From positions 95,265 to 159,264 of the forward strand of contig CAMJSB010000003.1 of NCBI GenBank assembly GCA_946408385.1: a DNA stretch of 64,000 bases, given 5' to 3'. How positions within the stretch are numbered: position 1 is the stretch's first letter; every line of letters starts with the position of its first letter. This document shows, in pieces, positions 44,439-55,692 of this stretch. This stretch comes from an uncultured bacterium. GTDB taxonomy: Bacteria > Patescibacteriota > Gracilibacteria > Absconditabacterales > Absconditicoccaceae. The notes beneath the pieces were generated by a model. The model worked only from the letters and a program-made list of their open reading frames with translations, was not told where the DNA came from and ran no database searches. A program made the translations under genes and the position numbers.

Positions 44439-46538
44439 ATGGCAGACATTACACCTCTTGAAAAAGTGAGAAACCTAGGTATCATGGCTCACATCGATGC
44501 CTGAAAAACTACTGTAACAGAAAGAATCCTTTTCTATACAGGAAGAACACATAAAATCTGAGAAACTCACGACTGAGAATCTCAAATGGACTGGATGGAC
44601 CAGGAGAAAGAAAGATGAATTACTATTACATCAGCTACTACTGTATGTTTCTGGAAAGGTCATCATATTAATATTATCGATACTCCAGGGCACGTTGACT
44701 TTACAATTGAAGTAGAAAGATCTTTACGTGTACTTGATGGTGCTGTTGCATTACTTGATGGACAGGCTTGAGTAGAACCTCAGACTGAAACTGTATGGAG
44801 ACAGGCTGACAAATATAATGTTCCTAGAATGATCTTCGTAAACAAGATGGATAAAATGGGAGCTGATTTCTACAATTCAGTTGAAACAATTAAAGAAAGA
44901 TTAACTGATAAAGCAATTCCTATCGAATTACCAAATGGTGCTTCTGATACTTTTGCAGGAGTTGTAAGTCTAGTTAACATGAAATACTACACTTTTGAAT
45001 GAGAAAAATGAGTAAATGTAGTAGAACACGAAATTCCAGAAGAATTAAAAGCTAAAGCTGAAGAATATAGAGAAGCTTTGATAGATAGAGTTTCACTTTA
45101 CGATGATGAATTAGCTGAAAAATATCTTGAAGGAGAAGAAATTCCTGTAGAACTTTTGAAAAAAGCTATCAGAATCTGAACATGTAGTGGAGATTTATTC
45201 CCTGTAATGTGTGGATCTGCTCTTGGAAATAAATGAGTCCAATTAATGATTGATGCAGTTGTAGATTTCTTACCTTCTCCACTTGATAGAGGTGAAATCG
45301 TTGGAACTGATCCAGATGATCCAGAAAAACAAATTACTAGAAAGTCTGACGTAAATCAACCAGCTTCTGCTATCGCTTTCAAGATTATGACTGATCCTTT
45401 CGTAGGTACTTTAACTTATGTTAGAGTTTACTCAGGAGTTATTAAGTCTGGAGATATGCTTTTGAATCCTATCACTGGACAAAAAGAAAGAGTTGGAAGA
45501 CTTTTGATGATGCATGCCAACAAGAGGGAAGAAATTACTGAAATATCTGCTGGACACATTTGTGCATTCCTAGGACTTAAAGATACTAGAACTGGAAATA
45601 CATTATGTGATATCAAAAATCCTATAGTTTTGGAAAGTATGACATTCCCTGAGCCAGTTATTTCAATCGCTGTAGAACCAAAGTCAAAAGGTGATCAAGA
45701 AAAGATGTGACTTGCTCTTGCAAAACTATCATACGAAGATCCTACTTTCACATATCATTCAGATGAAGAAAGTGGTCAGACTATTATCTCTGGAATGGGA
45801 GAATTACATCTAGAGGTACTTATCGAGAGAATGAGAAGAGAACATAAAGTAGAAGTTAATACTGGAGCTCCTCAGGTAGCTTACAGAGAAACTATTACTC
45901 AAAATGTGGAATGAGAATGATTATTCAAGAAACAGTCATGAGGACGTGGACAGTACGGACATGTTGTATTGAAACTTGAAAAGAACGACGAAAAAATTTA
46001 CGATTTCGAATCTCAGATTAAAGGTTGAGTTATCCCTAACGAATTCATACCTGCTATCGATAAGGGAGCTAGAGAAGTAGTTGCTCAAGGACTTTTGGCT
46101 GGATATCCAATCATTAATGTTAAAGTTATTCCTTTCTTTGGATCTTACCATGATGTGGATTCTTCAGAAGTATCATTTAAGGTTGCAACTCACAAGGCTA
46201 TGAAAGATGCATTCTTCAAAGCTGGTCCAGTTCTTCTAGAACCTATAATGTCAGTAGAAGTAGTTACACCTGAAGAATATGTAGGTACAGTTATGGGAGA
46301 TATTAGTTCTCGTAGGTGACTTATCCTTGGACAGACTCCAAGAGGAAATGCTACTGCTATTGAAGCAAAAGTTCCATTAGCTGAGATGTTTGGATACTCT
46401 ACAGATCTTAGATCTAATACTCAGGGTAGAGCCCAATATACAATGCAAATGTCTAATTACGAAAAAGTACCTGATGCTCTTGCAAAGAAAATTATTGCTG
46501 AGAGAGCTGGAACTATGAAATCTGATGATGATGAGTAA
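44439..46538 (+). CDS. fusA: Elongation factor G
   Basis: 699 residues, full length. G1 [17 protein letters not shown] (its Gly is UGA), G2 [12 protein letters not shown]3 [10 protein letters not shown]4 [12 protein letters not shown], then domain [19 protein letters not shown], domain [15 protein letters not shown] and domain [22 protein letters not shown] moves tRNA and mRNA through the ribosome. Most glycines are GGA, with scattered UGA, in keeping with reduced UGA use in highly expressed genes. It stands alone with its own promoter and terminator, not in a str operon with rpsL, rpsG and tuf. Confidence 0.98.
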
Positions 46539-46554
46539 TTAGTTATTTAAATAT

Positions 46555-46590
46555 AAAAAAAGCTGATTCGTGAGTGAGTCAGTCTTTTTT
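46555..46590 (+). terminator. Terminator of fusA
   Basis: AAAAAAGCTGATTC, GTGAGT, GAGTCAGTCTTTTTT. The 172 bases that follow hold nothing I can support. Confidence 0.75.
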
Positions 46591-46762
46591 ATTTATAGTT
46601 TTTTTCTATACAAAATTTTATAAACTGAAATACACAATATGTAAATAGATGAATACAGTCTTCGCAACTTAAAAATTAATATAACTCATATAATAATTAT
46701 ACCCCCCTAAAATCAAATAAATGAGCTCTATTGGTTAATTATATTCAATAAATGATAAACTT

Positions 46763-46794
46763 AAAAAAATCCACTCTGTGATGGAGTGGATTTT
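46763..46794. terminator. Terminator of the pilin-like gene
   Basis: Perfect stem AAAATCCACTC/GGAGTGGATTTT with a 7-base loop. On the minus strand it follows the gene ending at 46810. Confidence 0.85.
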
Positions 46795-46809
46795 CTTCAA
46801 ATATATAAT

Positions 46810-47409
46810 TTAGTAAAGCACAATATATCTCATCTCTCACAGAGATCCATAACAACCTGAATTATTCTCTGCATTAGGATTTGAACAACTTCCTGACTCT
46901 ACTACATTTGAACAAGGATGAACATCTCTCAAATCAGTACCTCCTGTAATAAAATCACCATTATCACATATTACCCAGTTTGATCCTCATGCAACTTCTG
47001 TCTTTGCCATTAGGGCAAATCATCCACTAGTAACTGAATTTCTTTTTGCAACAACATAACCAAAATCTGTAACATTCGTTCCATCATCTCTTACTCACGA
47101 AAATTGTGTACCATTCAACGGATCATGCGGAACTTCTGTCATTCAAGCTTGAATAAGTTGCGTTTCTATTGCTTTTATACCAGTTCAATTGCTACCAATT
47201 TCTTTTTGCAATGGCCATTCACCATGATCTCCCTGGTAAGTTACTATAGCAGATTGAATTTGTGATAAAGCTGTCTTACGAGATACATCTCTTGCTCTAC
47301 CCTGAGCTGCTTGCATTCTAGGCAACAATGCATAGATTAATACACCGATAATTACGATTACGATTAGCATCTCCACTAATGTAAACGCATTGATTGTTTT
47401 TTTCTTCAT
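46810..47409 (-). CDS. Type IV pilin/pseudopilin-like protein
   Basis: 199 residues, ATG 47409 to TAA 46810-46812. Class III signal: MKKKTINAFTLVEMLIVIVI, with the FTLVEMLIV core and Glu at +5, preceded here by Ala instead of the usual Gly before the cleaved bond. The extended hydrophobic helix continues into RMQAAQGRARDVSRKTALSQ, then a soluble head with several cysteines near the C-terminus (DVHPCSNVVESGSCS and SGCYGS). It would be a pilus or pseudopilus subunit assembled by PilB (38864). Ala at the prepilin cleavage position is known in a minority of pilins. Confidence 0.9.
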
Positions 47410-47501
47410 TAGTTTGTATAAAAAATAAAAAAATTAGATTTAAACCGTATGTCATCATAAAAATATTCATCATTATTGCAAGTTGGTAGTGAAAGTTTAG
47501 C

Positions 47502-47530
47502 TTGACAAAATTATATTATTTGTATGCTAT
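47502..47530 (+). promoter_or_regulatory. Promoter of yebC-pflA
   Basis: TTGACA 47502-47507, 17 bases, TGCTAT 47525-47530. The leader of about 120 bases is AT-rich and has no obvious structure. Confidence 0.55.
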
Positions 47531-47655
47531 GTTTACTTTGTTTTGTATTATTCACAAATCTAATGCAATATTAATTCTAATAAACTTTCTCTAGTAATTA
47601 AACATCAAAAAAATAAACTACGTTCAGGTTTTTTTATTTTACTTAATATAATATT

Positions 47656-48411
47656 ATGTGAAGACGACATAGTATCGCCGCTCGTAAAGCTAGCGGAGAT
47701 GCTGCGAAATCTAGAATCTATTCAATAATTGGAAAAAAGATTCAGATGGCAGCCAAAAACTGAGCAGATCCAAAAATGAATCCTGCACTAGAAATGGTTT
47801 TGGAAAAAGCTAGATATAATTGACTACCAAGAGATGTTATCGATAGAGCTATCCTCAAAGGTTCTGGGCAACTAGAATGAGAAGATATGAAAGAAATGAT
47901 CTATGAATGATATGGACCAAACGGTTCTGCATTCTTAATCAAAACTATTACATCTAATACGAACAGAACTAGTTCAGATATCAAAACAATTCTGACTAAA
48001 TGATGATGAGCTATGGCTGAAATGTGAGCAGTTGCACGGCAATTTCAAGAAAAAGGTCTGATAGTAATTGATTGACTATCCGAAAAATATGAAGATAAAG
48101 GGAGGCAATTAGAAAAAGTTACACCATTCAATGATGAAGAAGTAGAAATGGCAATGATGGACTTAGCAATTACTGACGTAAGTGTCGAAGATTGAGTAGC
48201 TGAAGTATACACAACAAAAACAGACTTTCTTACAGTTAGAAAACAAATAGAAGAGTTATGATATCATATTACAGAAGCCGATTTACACTATTTTGCAGAT
48301 AATACTGTAACCTTAGAATGACATGATTTGGAGGTATTTACTCACCTATTGGATAACTTAAATGACAATGATGATGTAGATCACGTTTATCATAATGTAA
48401 ACTTAGACTAA
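47656..48411 (+). CDS. yebC: YebC/PmpR family protein
   Basis: 251 residues. ATG 47656 is followed directly by UGA (Gly), giving MGRRHSIAARKASGDAAKSR as in YebC (usually MAGHSKW...). KNGADPKMNPALEMVLEKAR, NGLPRDVIDRAI, EMIYEGYGPNGSAFLIKTIT, NRTSSDIKTILTKGGGAMAE follow; the GGG is three UGA codons in a row. The C-terminal TDFLTVRKQIEELGYHITEA is also typical. YebC proteins were long called transcription regulators; recent work ties members to relief of ribosome stalling at proline stretches. It is followed two bases later by pflA. Confidence 0.94.
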
Positions 48412-48413
48412 AT

Positions 48414-49139
48414 ATGTTAAATTACCATTCTTATGAAACATTCTCAACTCAAGATTGACCATGAATCAGGATGGTATTTTTTCTGCAAGGTTGCCCATTT
48501 CGTTGTTTATATTGTCAGAATCCAGATACGATTTCTACAGACAAAAATAAACAAATCTCAAAAGAAAGGATATTAAAACTTGTTTATAAGGAAAAAGAAT
48601 ATTTTTGAAAAGATTGATGAGTAACTTTTTCGTGATGAGAATGTCTCTTGCAAATCAAAGAATTAATCCCTGTTTTAAAATTATTGAAACAAAACTGAAT
48701 CCACACATGTCTGGATACAAACTGATTTTTGCTAAATGATGATGTAAAAGAAGCTCTAAAGTATACTGATCACGTTCTTCCTGATATAAAATGAATGACG
48801 CCAAAGTTACATAAAAAAATAACAGGAACGGATAATTTAACCTCACTAGACTTCATTCGCTATATTGATGAACAATGAATGAATTATTGGATTAGATATG
48901 TAGTTGTACCTTGATTGACTGACAACAAAGAAGATATTAAAAAGCTATGAGAGTATATTCAGACTTTAAAAAATTTTCAGAAAATAAATCTTCTAAAATA
49001 CCATACAATGGCAATTCCAAAGTGGGAAAAACTATGACGAGAATATCCTTTAAAAAAAGTTCCTGCGGCATGAGATGAAGATATCCAAAAAGTGAAAGCA
49101 ATATTAACTCAATATATTGATAAAAATTTAATACAATAA
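48414..49139 (+). CDS. pflA: Pyruvate formate-lyase activating enzyme-like radical SAM protein
   Basis: 241 residues, ATG 48414 to TAA 49137-49139. YHSYETFSTQDGPGIRMVFF precedes the cluster-binding CPFRCLYC (CxxxCxxC) and NPDT. DGGVTFSGGECLLQ holds the SAM-binding GGE, and PDIKGMTPKLHKKITG, VVPGLTDNKEDIKKL and NLLKYHTMAIPKWEKLG complete the PflA pattern. It makes the glycyl radical in pyruvate formate-lyase (or a related glycyl-radical enzyme, not in the window). The 2-base gap to yebC marks an operon. This fits anaerobic life. Confidence 0.92.
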
Positions 49140-49189
49140 GAATCTGAATAATCCACTTGTTTGAATAAAAAAATATCACTTAAAAAGGC

Positions 49190-49218
49190 TTGACATTTAC
49201 ATATATAATGTATATAAT
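49190..49218 (+). promoter_or_regulatory. Consensus promoter of the 116-aa gene
   Basis: TTGACA 49190-49195, 17 bases, TATAAT 49213-49218: a perfect match in both hexamers and spacing. Confidence 0.85.
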
Positions 49219-49257
49219 ATACTATATGAAATATTTCGCATATATTAAAATAGTAAC

Positions 49258-49276
49258 TCGCCATTTAGGCGATTTT
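49258..49276 (+). promoter_or_regulatory. Hairpin with U-run in the leader of the 116-aa gene
   Basis: TCGCC, ATTTA, GGCGA, TTTT: an intrinsic-terminator-like hairpin about 35 bases after the presumed transcript start and about 70 bases before the ATG. It may act as an attenuator, or cap a short RNA. Confidence 0.4.
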
Positions 49277-49346
49277 CTCATAAAGTGTTGAAATATTTTC
49301 TGAAAAATCTAATCTAAGACTAGAGAAACCTAAAAAAAACAAAAAT

Positions 49347-49697
49347 ATGAGAAAAAAAGTGAAAAAAGCCTTGAAAGAGGTTGCAACTCTATTGGGTTTT
49401 TCCTTTCTTGTAGGGCTATTCCTATGCAAACCCTACATAAAGGAATTTTTTAAAAAAGATTACTATATTGTAATCGATAACGTGAGCGCCCAACAAGAAA
49501 TAGCACAATCGGAAACGGAAAATATTGAAGTAGAATTCCGTTGCCCAGAATGGGAATTTAAAAAGTTATTAACTAACTTCAAAAACGCCCATAAGGGCAT
49601 GATTGAGATTGACACAACCATTGAAGATGAGACTCCATACTTCGATGATGACTCAACAAAATCATTCATTGTAACCTTTTTCAGATCAAAAGAATAG
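49347..49697 (+). CDS. Membrane-anchored hypothetical protein, 116 aa, no UGA codons
   Basis: ATG 49347 to TAG 49695-49697. MRKKVKKALKEVATLLGFSF leads into a membrane anchor (FSFLVGLFLCKPYI), and the outer part contains EIEVEF-like strands and an acidic DDDST stretch. The three glycines are GGG, GGG and GGC, codons rarely used elsewhere in the window. It has a perfect promoter, a 128-base leader with a hairpin, and a terminator that starts at the last base of the stop codon. Family unknown. It belongs to the group of compact UGA-free genes. Confidence 0.7.
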   Translation: MRKKVKKALKEVATLLGFSFLVGLFLCKPYIKEFFKKDYYIVIDNVSAQQEIAQSETENIEVEFRCPEWEFKKLLTNFKNAHKGMIEIDTTIEDETPYFDDDSTKSFIVTFFRSKE

Positions 49698-49725
49698 TCG
49701 CCAGGTTTCCTTGGTGACTTTTTTT
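49697..49725 (+). terminator. Terminator of the 116-aa gene
   Basis: GTCGCCAGG, TTT, CCTTGGTGAC, TTTTTTT: strong, unusually GC-rich for the region. Confidence 0.85.
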
Positions 49726-49737
49726 ATTCAAAAATTT

Positions 49738-49766
49738 TTGCATTTTTTATAACTTTTGAATATAAT
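49738..49766 (+). promoter_or_regulatory. Promoter of the R15P isomerase gene
   Basis: TTGCAT 49738-49743, 17 bases, TATAAT 49761-49766; the ATG is 37 bases downstream. Confidence 0.7.
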
Positions 49767-49802
49767 ATATATGATAATTTTTATTATTGATAAATAAACA
49801 AA

Positions 49803-50720
49803 ATGGTAAATTTAAAAAATGTAGAAAAGATTGCGAAAGACATCAAGGATATCACAATCCAATGAGCAACAAACATTGCGAGAGAAGCTTGCAAGATAAT
49901 GCAAAAAGAACTAAGCAATCAACAATTCAAAGACTCTGAAGAATTATCAGATTTTTTCAATAAAGCTTCAAAAATGTTAGTAGAAGCAAGGGAAACAGAA
50001 CCCCTACTTCGCAACGCAATGAAATATGCAAAATCAAAATTAAAATGATGAGCTGATGCAAACAAAATTGCCGATGCTTTCTGAGAATATTTATGATGGA
50101 TTGAAAGAGAAGAAGAAATCAGACCAGAAATATGATCAGAATTAATTCATGATTGAGATATTATATTTACTCATTGTCATTCGAAATCTGTAATCGATAT
50201 TCTTGTAAAAGCTCGGAATGATTGAAAAAATATTCATGTATACAATACAGAAACAAGACCATTATACCAATGAAGAAAAACATCTCAGGACTTAGTAAAT
50301 GCTGGAGTTCCAGATACAATGGTTGTTGATAGCTCAGCTTCATCTATTATTGATAATACTCTTTGAAACACAGTCGATATAAAAGAAATATTTTTATGAT
50401 CTGATTGCATAAAACCAGATTGAACTGTAATCAATAAAATTTGAAGTTTTGCAATTTGATTATCTGCATGGAATTCATGAGTGCCTCTATATGTAGTTGG
50501 AAGCCTACTAAAAATTGATGTAGTAGATAAAGTCTGAATAGAAACAAGAGATGGAAAAGAATTATGGCCAGAGGCTCCAGATTGATTAGATATAGTTAAT
50601 TTTGCATTTGATAGGATTCACCACAAATGTATTACATGAATTGTGACAGAATTTGGAGTTATTAGACCAGAAAACTTAATGAGAGCTGTGGAAAAATATT
50701 ATCCACGAATGTTAGAATAA
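49803..50720 (+). CDS. Ribose-1,5-bisphosphate isomerase (eIF2B-like)
   Basis: 305 residues, ATG 49803 to TAA 50718-50720. It has the eIF-2B/MtnA/R15Pi fold: IQGATNIAREACKIM, then ARETEPLLRNAMKYA, HDGDIIFTHCHSKSVIDIL with the catalytic-type Cys, NTETRPLYQGRKTSQDL (RPxxQGR), and GSDCIKPDGTVINKIGSFAI with the catalytic Asp region. It converts ribose-1,5-bisphosphate to ribulose-1,5-bisphosphate, the step between AMP phosphorylase (35084) and RuBisCO in the archaeal/CPR AMP pathway. Relation to MtnA or eIF2B alpha is the only alternative; the 305-residue length and the deoA partner favour R15P isomerase. Confidence 0.9.
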
Positions 50721-50806
50721 GTAAAAAAATAAATCAGTTTTTTATTTGAATTTAGACTTAATATCAATATCAAAGATATTAAGTTTATTTTCATATATTT
50801 AAATAT

Positions 50807-51304
50807 ATGCGAGATTACATAATATCATTATGGCATAACTTCATTGATTATTTTCCAGAAAAGATTCCGCCAATCTTTCTAGTTCTCTTGGTTTGAGTAA
50901 TTATCCAATTTGTAAAAATAATTATAGATTCGATTGTTGAAAAAAGGATTTGTCTCAATCATATATTTATCTCATGATGATTCCCATCTTTTCATACATG
51001 AGTAGCAAGCAGTGTAACAGTTTTGGCATTATTAGCGGACTGAATTTGGAGTACATCTTTTGCTATTGCTCTGACTTTTTCTATGCTATTTGCATATGAT
51101 GCAATGAATGTTAGGTATCAAACATGAAAACATGCAGAATATTTGAATGCAATCAGAAGAGACCTTCAAGAAAATTTTCTCATGAATCAGCAGAAAAAAT
51201 CAAAACTGAAAGAAAGACTCTGACATACCCCAATAGAAGTAATGTGAGGTTTTATATTCTGAGTTGTTTTAACTTTTGTTTTCTATTACATACGATATGT
51301 CTAG
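50807..51304 (+). CDS. DUF212 (YuiD-like) membrane protein
   Basis: 165 residues, ATG 50807 to TAG 51302-51304. Membrane helices near 20-40, 55-85 and 145-163. The conserved signature ISGGFPSFHTGVASSVTVLA corresponds to GGMPSSHSA, with AYDAMNVRYQTGKHAEYLN and GHTPIEVMGGFIFGVVL. These proteins are related to PAP2-type acid phosphatases and vanadium haloperoxidases by motif; the substrate is unknown, perhaps a lipid phosphate. It overlaps the following ftsQ-like gene by 8 bases (ATGTCTAG), which points to coupled translation. Confidence 0.88.
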
Positions 51305-52496
51305 AGGAATAGTAAGTCAAAAACCATTTACACGTAAAAAACGTAGGCAGTCTATTAGGAAAAGTCTGAATAGATCTGGTGTATCTATTCCTGAATTTAA
51401 AATTAGCAAAAAATTAAAAAGCATTTTATCATGGTGACTATTTTTTATTTTGTTTGTCATCTGAGGAATATTAATTTTAATAAAATCTCTATTCTTTAAG
51501 CCAGAACATACAATATCTCAAATAAAATTTTCAGATAGCACCCTGGCTACATATCAAGATATTGAATTATTTAATTTCATATCAAACAGTGTAAAATGAA
51601 AAAATTATTATATGCTACTATCCAATAAAGATAAACTATTATCAGATATTCAAAAAAACTTTCCTTTTGTATGAGCTATTGACTTACAACTTGAACAACA
51701 ACAAGAAAAAATAAACGTTGAACAAGACTCAATAACAATCTGAATCAGGTTCCCATCATCAGAAAATTTACAATCCTGAACTTTAACTGGAGCTGAATGA
51801 GATAATAACATCCAAAATGAAATGGAGTGAGAAAACACACAAGATTCAAATGAAGCAAACGATATACAGAATGCAGATGAGTGAAACAATAATACTAAGT
51901 TTATGCAAACACAAATTGTAACACATAAATTTCCACTAAAATCATCTCAAAAATCACCAGATAATGGATGAACTTTATGAATTCAATTAAGTTATATACA
52001 ACCACGCGTATTGGTTAAATTAAATGATAAAAAATTTGCAGTTCGAAATGAAAATCTATTTATTGAATTACAAGAATGAATGTTATTATCTACAGAAAAA
52101 ATCGACCCAAAATGAGATGATACCATAGGTAATCTTAAAGAAATGTTTACCATCGAAACTCCATGATATGTCTCAGGGACAAATAGTTTAAGCTGATTTT
52201 TCTTTGAAGTAAGCTTGGATAATGTACTAAAAATTGCATCTCTTGCAAAAGAAGAATTTTGAAATAATATGAAACGTTTTGTATATTTAGCATGATCTAC
52301 CAGATTTGCAATATTTACATCAGATGACAAGACATTATATTTCAATTTCCCAAGTTGATGAAATATTGAAGATCAGCGATCAGCTCAAATATTTAAATAC
52401 AATACTCTAAAAGAGATTTACCCAAATTTCAATAAAATAGAAAAACTAGACCTGTGAGCTTTAGAAAATAATAAGACTATTATTACAAATTATTAG
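51297..52496 (+). CDS. ftsQ: FtsQ/DivIB-like cell division protein
   Basis: 399 residues, ATG 51297 to TAG 52494-52496. The first 45 residues are basic and cytoplasmic (PFTRKKRRQSIRKSLNRSG), followed by one membrane helix (WGLFFILFVIGGILILIKSL) and a POTRA-like segment (ISQIKFSDSTLATYQDIELF to KNFPFVGAIDLQLE), the layout of FtsQ/DivIB. An acidic, glutamine-rich insert of about 60 residues (EDNN, DSNEAND) splits the domain, which is unusual. FtsQ links FtsBL and FtsI in the divisome. The identification rests on layout and the POTRA-like strands. It is coupled to the DUF212 gene. Confidence 0.65.
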
Positions 52497-54172
52497 AGAT
52501 CTATGATTTTTCAATCTTCGATAACTGCGCATCCGTCTACAAAATATCCACCATTGAAAGTATCTCTCCTAATTTTTCATATCACAGAAATTTCATCAGA
52601 AATTAAATCTGACTGACTCCCCTTTCATCGAAATAATAAATGTAATAATTGATTTCATCGATGTGCATAAAGTTTCATATGTGCACTTCCATTTTTTCAA
52701 ACTTTTTCAACCTTTTGAATTTGAAGATTTTCGAATAAGAACAATGGTTCTTCATTACATTCTCAGAATGGCTCAAATTTCTCTAAAAATTTAAAATTTC
52801 AATTTGTTCGTTCTTGTGGTAAAATCTTCGTATCCACGAACAAAACTCTTTCTAAATCAGATTCTTTTATTTTCTTTTTACAATATGATTTAAGCTTTTT
52901 ATTCAGCTTTTCTAAATTCTCTAATTTAACAGTCAATCAACCAGCTCATTTATGTCAACCAAAACGTTCCAAAATATCTGAATGCGCTTTAAGCATATCA
53001 ATTACACTAAAATAATCTGGTCATCTAAGACTCGCCGAAGCCGTTCACTTTTCTTTATCTGATTTAAAAATTATAGATGGCTTATTATATTTTTCAGTCA
53101 ATCTTCACGCAATTATTCAAATCACTCATTCATGAAAATCTGGACTTTCAGCGATTAGAATTGGAGATTCTACATCGATTAATTTTTCTGCAACTTTCAA
53201 TCACTCATCTTGTAATCTCTTTCTTTCCTGGTTTATCGCATCCATCTTTTGTAAAAATTCTATCTGTTCATCACCATCATGCAAAAATACATTCAGACTA
53301 TCATACGGAGACTGAATTCTTCATCACGCATTGATTCTAGGTCAAATCACAAATCAAATATGATAAGTATCGATTGGAGATTTAATATTCAAATACGAAA
53401 GGAATCATTGCAAAGATTTTGGCAAACTATCTCTATTACGATTCATAAGTTCTAACCCTCTCTTAACTATGAAACGATTTTCTCATAAAAGTGGAACTAC
53501 ATCTGCTACCGTTCATATAGCAACTATAGGCAAAAAGAAATGAAAAATCTGATTTTTTCTCTCGCTTGAAAAATCTTTACATTTAGACAGCATCGCTACA
53601 ATAAGTTTGAACGCCACTCCTACTCACGCTAATCATTTGAATGGATAGTCAGGAGAACAATTTTGATTCAAAACTGCAACTGCATCAGGCAATTCATTCA
53701 ATGGTTGATGGTGATCTGTTATCAATAAATCAATTCAGACTTCTTTTGCATATTTAGCTTCTTCTATAGAAGTAATTCAATTATCTACAGTGATAACTAA
53801 TTGCACTCACTTAGATTTCATTTCATCTAAATGATAATTTCTGAGTCCATATCCATCCTTTTGTCTATCAGGATACATAATACTCACATTGGAATATTTC
53901 AGAAAATAACGAAAAAACTTATACAAACAATAGCTCGCAGTCACACCATCTACATCATAATCTCAAAATATCATAATCTTCTCATTTTTTTTCATTGAAT
54001 TCATAATATGTTTTACTGCCTTATCCATTCCATCAATCTTAAATGGATCTATCCAAGTATGACTTAAAGTTGGCTCAAAAAAAGCATCAGCTTCCGATGC
54101 AATTTGTCTGATTTCAAGTAATCTCTCAATCAGCGTTTTATCATATGATTCATTTAATAATTTATACTTCAT
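52493..54172 (-). CDS. recJ: Single-stranded-DNA exonuclease RecJ
   Basis: 559 residues, ATG 54172 to TAA 52493-52495. IMIFGDYDVDGVTASYCLYK (DHH motif I), VITVDNGITSIEEA, LLITDHHQPLNELPDAVAVL with DHH, then PFKGLAGVGVAFKL and VADVVPLLGENR. The DHHA1 part has RINAGGRIQSP and FHEGVIGIIAGRLTEKYN, then ERFGGHKGAGGLTV. RecJ degrades 5'-ended single-stranded DNA in recombination and mismatch or base-excision repair. The length is normal. It overlaps the end of the ftsQ-like gene by 4 bases, convergent. Confidence 0.95.
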
Positions 54173-54301
54173 ATTTATTTAATCGATTCAAAAAAACTGA
54201 TTTGAATGTACGATTATAAATAAAAATTTCAAGTGATGAATTATTTAATTAAATAATACTACCCTACAAAAACACCTTTCTTATGCTAAATTAAATTAAA
54301 C

Positions 54302-54329
54302 TTGATAATAAATTTATATTGTTTATAGT
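54302..54329 (+). promoter_or_regulatory. Promoter of the MATE gene
   Basis: TTGATA 54302-54307, 16 bases, TATAGT 54324-54329. Confidence 0.5.
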
Positions 54330-54360
54330 GGTGCGGCTTAATTATTTAATATACAGAGTT

Positions 54361-55692
54361 ATGAAAATACAATTATCTGAACATTTTGATTACAAAAAAC
54401 TACTGACTTTCACAGCACCTACGATAATTATGATGCTTTTTAATTCAATCTACTGAGTAGTAGATGGATTTTTTGTATCAAATTATGTGTGAAAAGATGC
54501 TTTTACTGCGGTAAACTTAACTTTCCCAGTAATTATGGTAATTGCATCCATCGGTTTTATGGTTGGAAATGGGTGAAGTGCTCTGATTTCTAAAACTCTT
54601 TGAGAAAAGAATATAGAATTGGCTAAAAAGTATTTTTCAATGCTGACTTATTTCGTAGTCATTTGTGGAATAATATTGAGTATTGCTTGATTTTTCTTTA
54701 TTGAGCCTGTAATGACTATGCTAAAAGCATCATGAGATGTTTTGGCGAATTGTATAATATATGGAAGAGTATTGTTTTTTTCATTGGTATTCTTTATGCT
54801 TCAGCATGTATTTCAGAGCTTTTTTATTGTAAATGAAAGGCCTGATTTATGACTAAAAGTTGCAGTCATAATGTGAGTAATGAATATGATATTGGATTAC
54901 GTTCTGATTTATTTATTAGATATGTGAATTTTATGAGCTGCATTAGCTACGGCGGTAGCTCAATTTTTATGAGCAATTATTCCATTGATATACTTCGTAA
55001 CGAGTAAAAAATCTAAACTAAAATTTGTGAAAACTTGATTAGAATTCAGACCAATATTAAAGAGCTGTATAAATGGAAGTAGTGAAATGCTAACTACATT
55101 CTCAATGTCATTACTTAATATATTATTCAATTATCAATTAATTAAATACTTCGGCAATGAGTGAGTAATCGCGTACTGAATTATTATGTATGTATGATTT
55201 ATATTTACTGGAATGTATCTATGATATTCATTCTGAGTTACACCAATTGTTTGATATAATTATTGAGCCAAAAATTCTGAAGAGTTGAAAAATGTATTAT
55301 TTAGAAGTTTGAAGATTTTATGATTTGCTGCGATTGTGCTTACATTAACTGCCGAAATTTGTTCATGATTACTCGCAAAAATCTTTGTTAACTATGATGC
55401 TGAGTTGTTAGCATTTACTACTAAAGCAATCAGATTATATTCTTTATGATATATTGTACAGTGGATAAATATATTCTGATCAGCGTTCTTTACTGGATTG
55501 AATAACTGAGTGGTATCGGCGACTATTTCATTTCTGAGAATGTTCGTATTTCAGATAATTATGATATTTTCTATTCCATATTTATTTGGTAGTGAGTGGA
55601 TTTGGTTGGCTACCACTTGTACAGAAGTACTTTGAATGTTTGTGACTATCAGTTTCTTGATTGGAATGAGAAAAAGGTATAGGTATATTTAA
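54361..55692 (+). CDS. MATE family efflux transporter
   Basis: 443 residues, ATG 54361 to TAA 55690-55692, with 12 predicted membrane helices. It has the MATE pattern: FTAPTIIMMLFNSIYGVVDG, FTAVNLTFPVIMVIASIGFM, GNGGSALISKTLGEKN, with the second half repeating it (GVIAYGIIMYVGFIFTGMYL, GVTPIVGYNYGAKNSEELKN). It exports drugs or metabolites in exchange for Na+ or H+. The closest match by feel is the VmrA/NorM-like branch. It is transcribed alone with a possible terminator hairpin behind it. Confidence 0.94.

Noticed and set aside
46591..46762. Possible tRNA or small RNA between fusA and the pilin gene
   Set aside because: No cloverleaf, promoter or frame could be supported; AT-rich spacer only.
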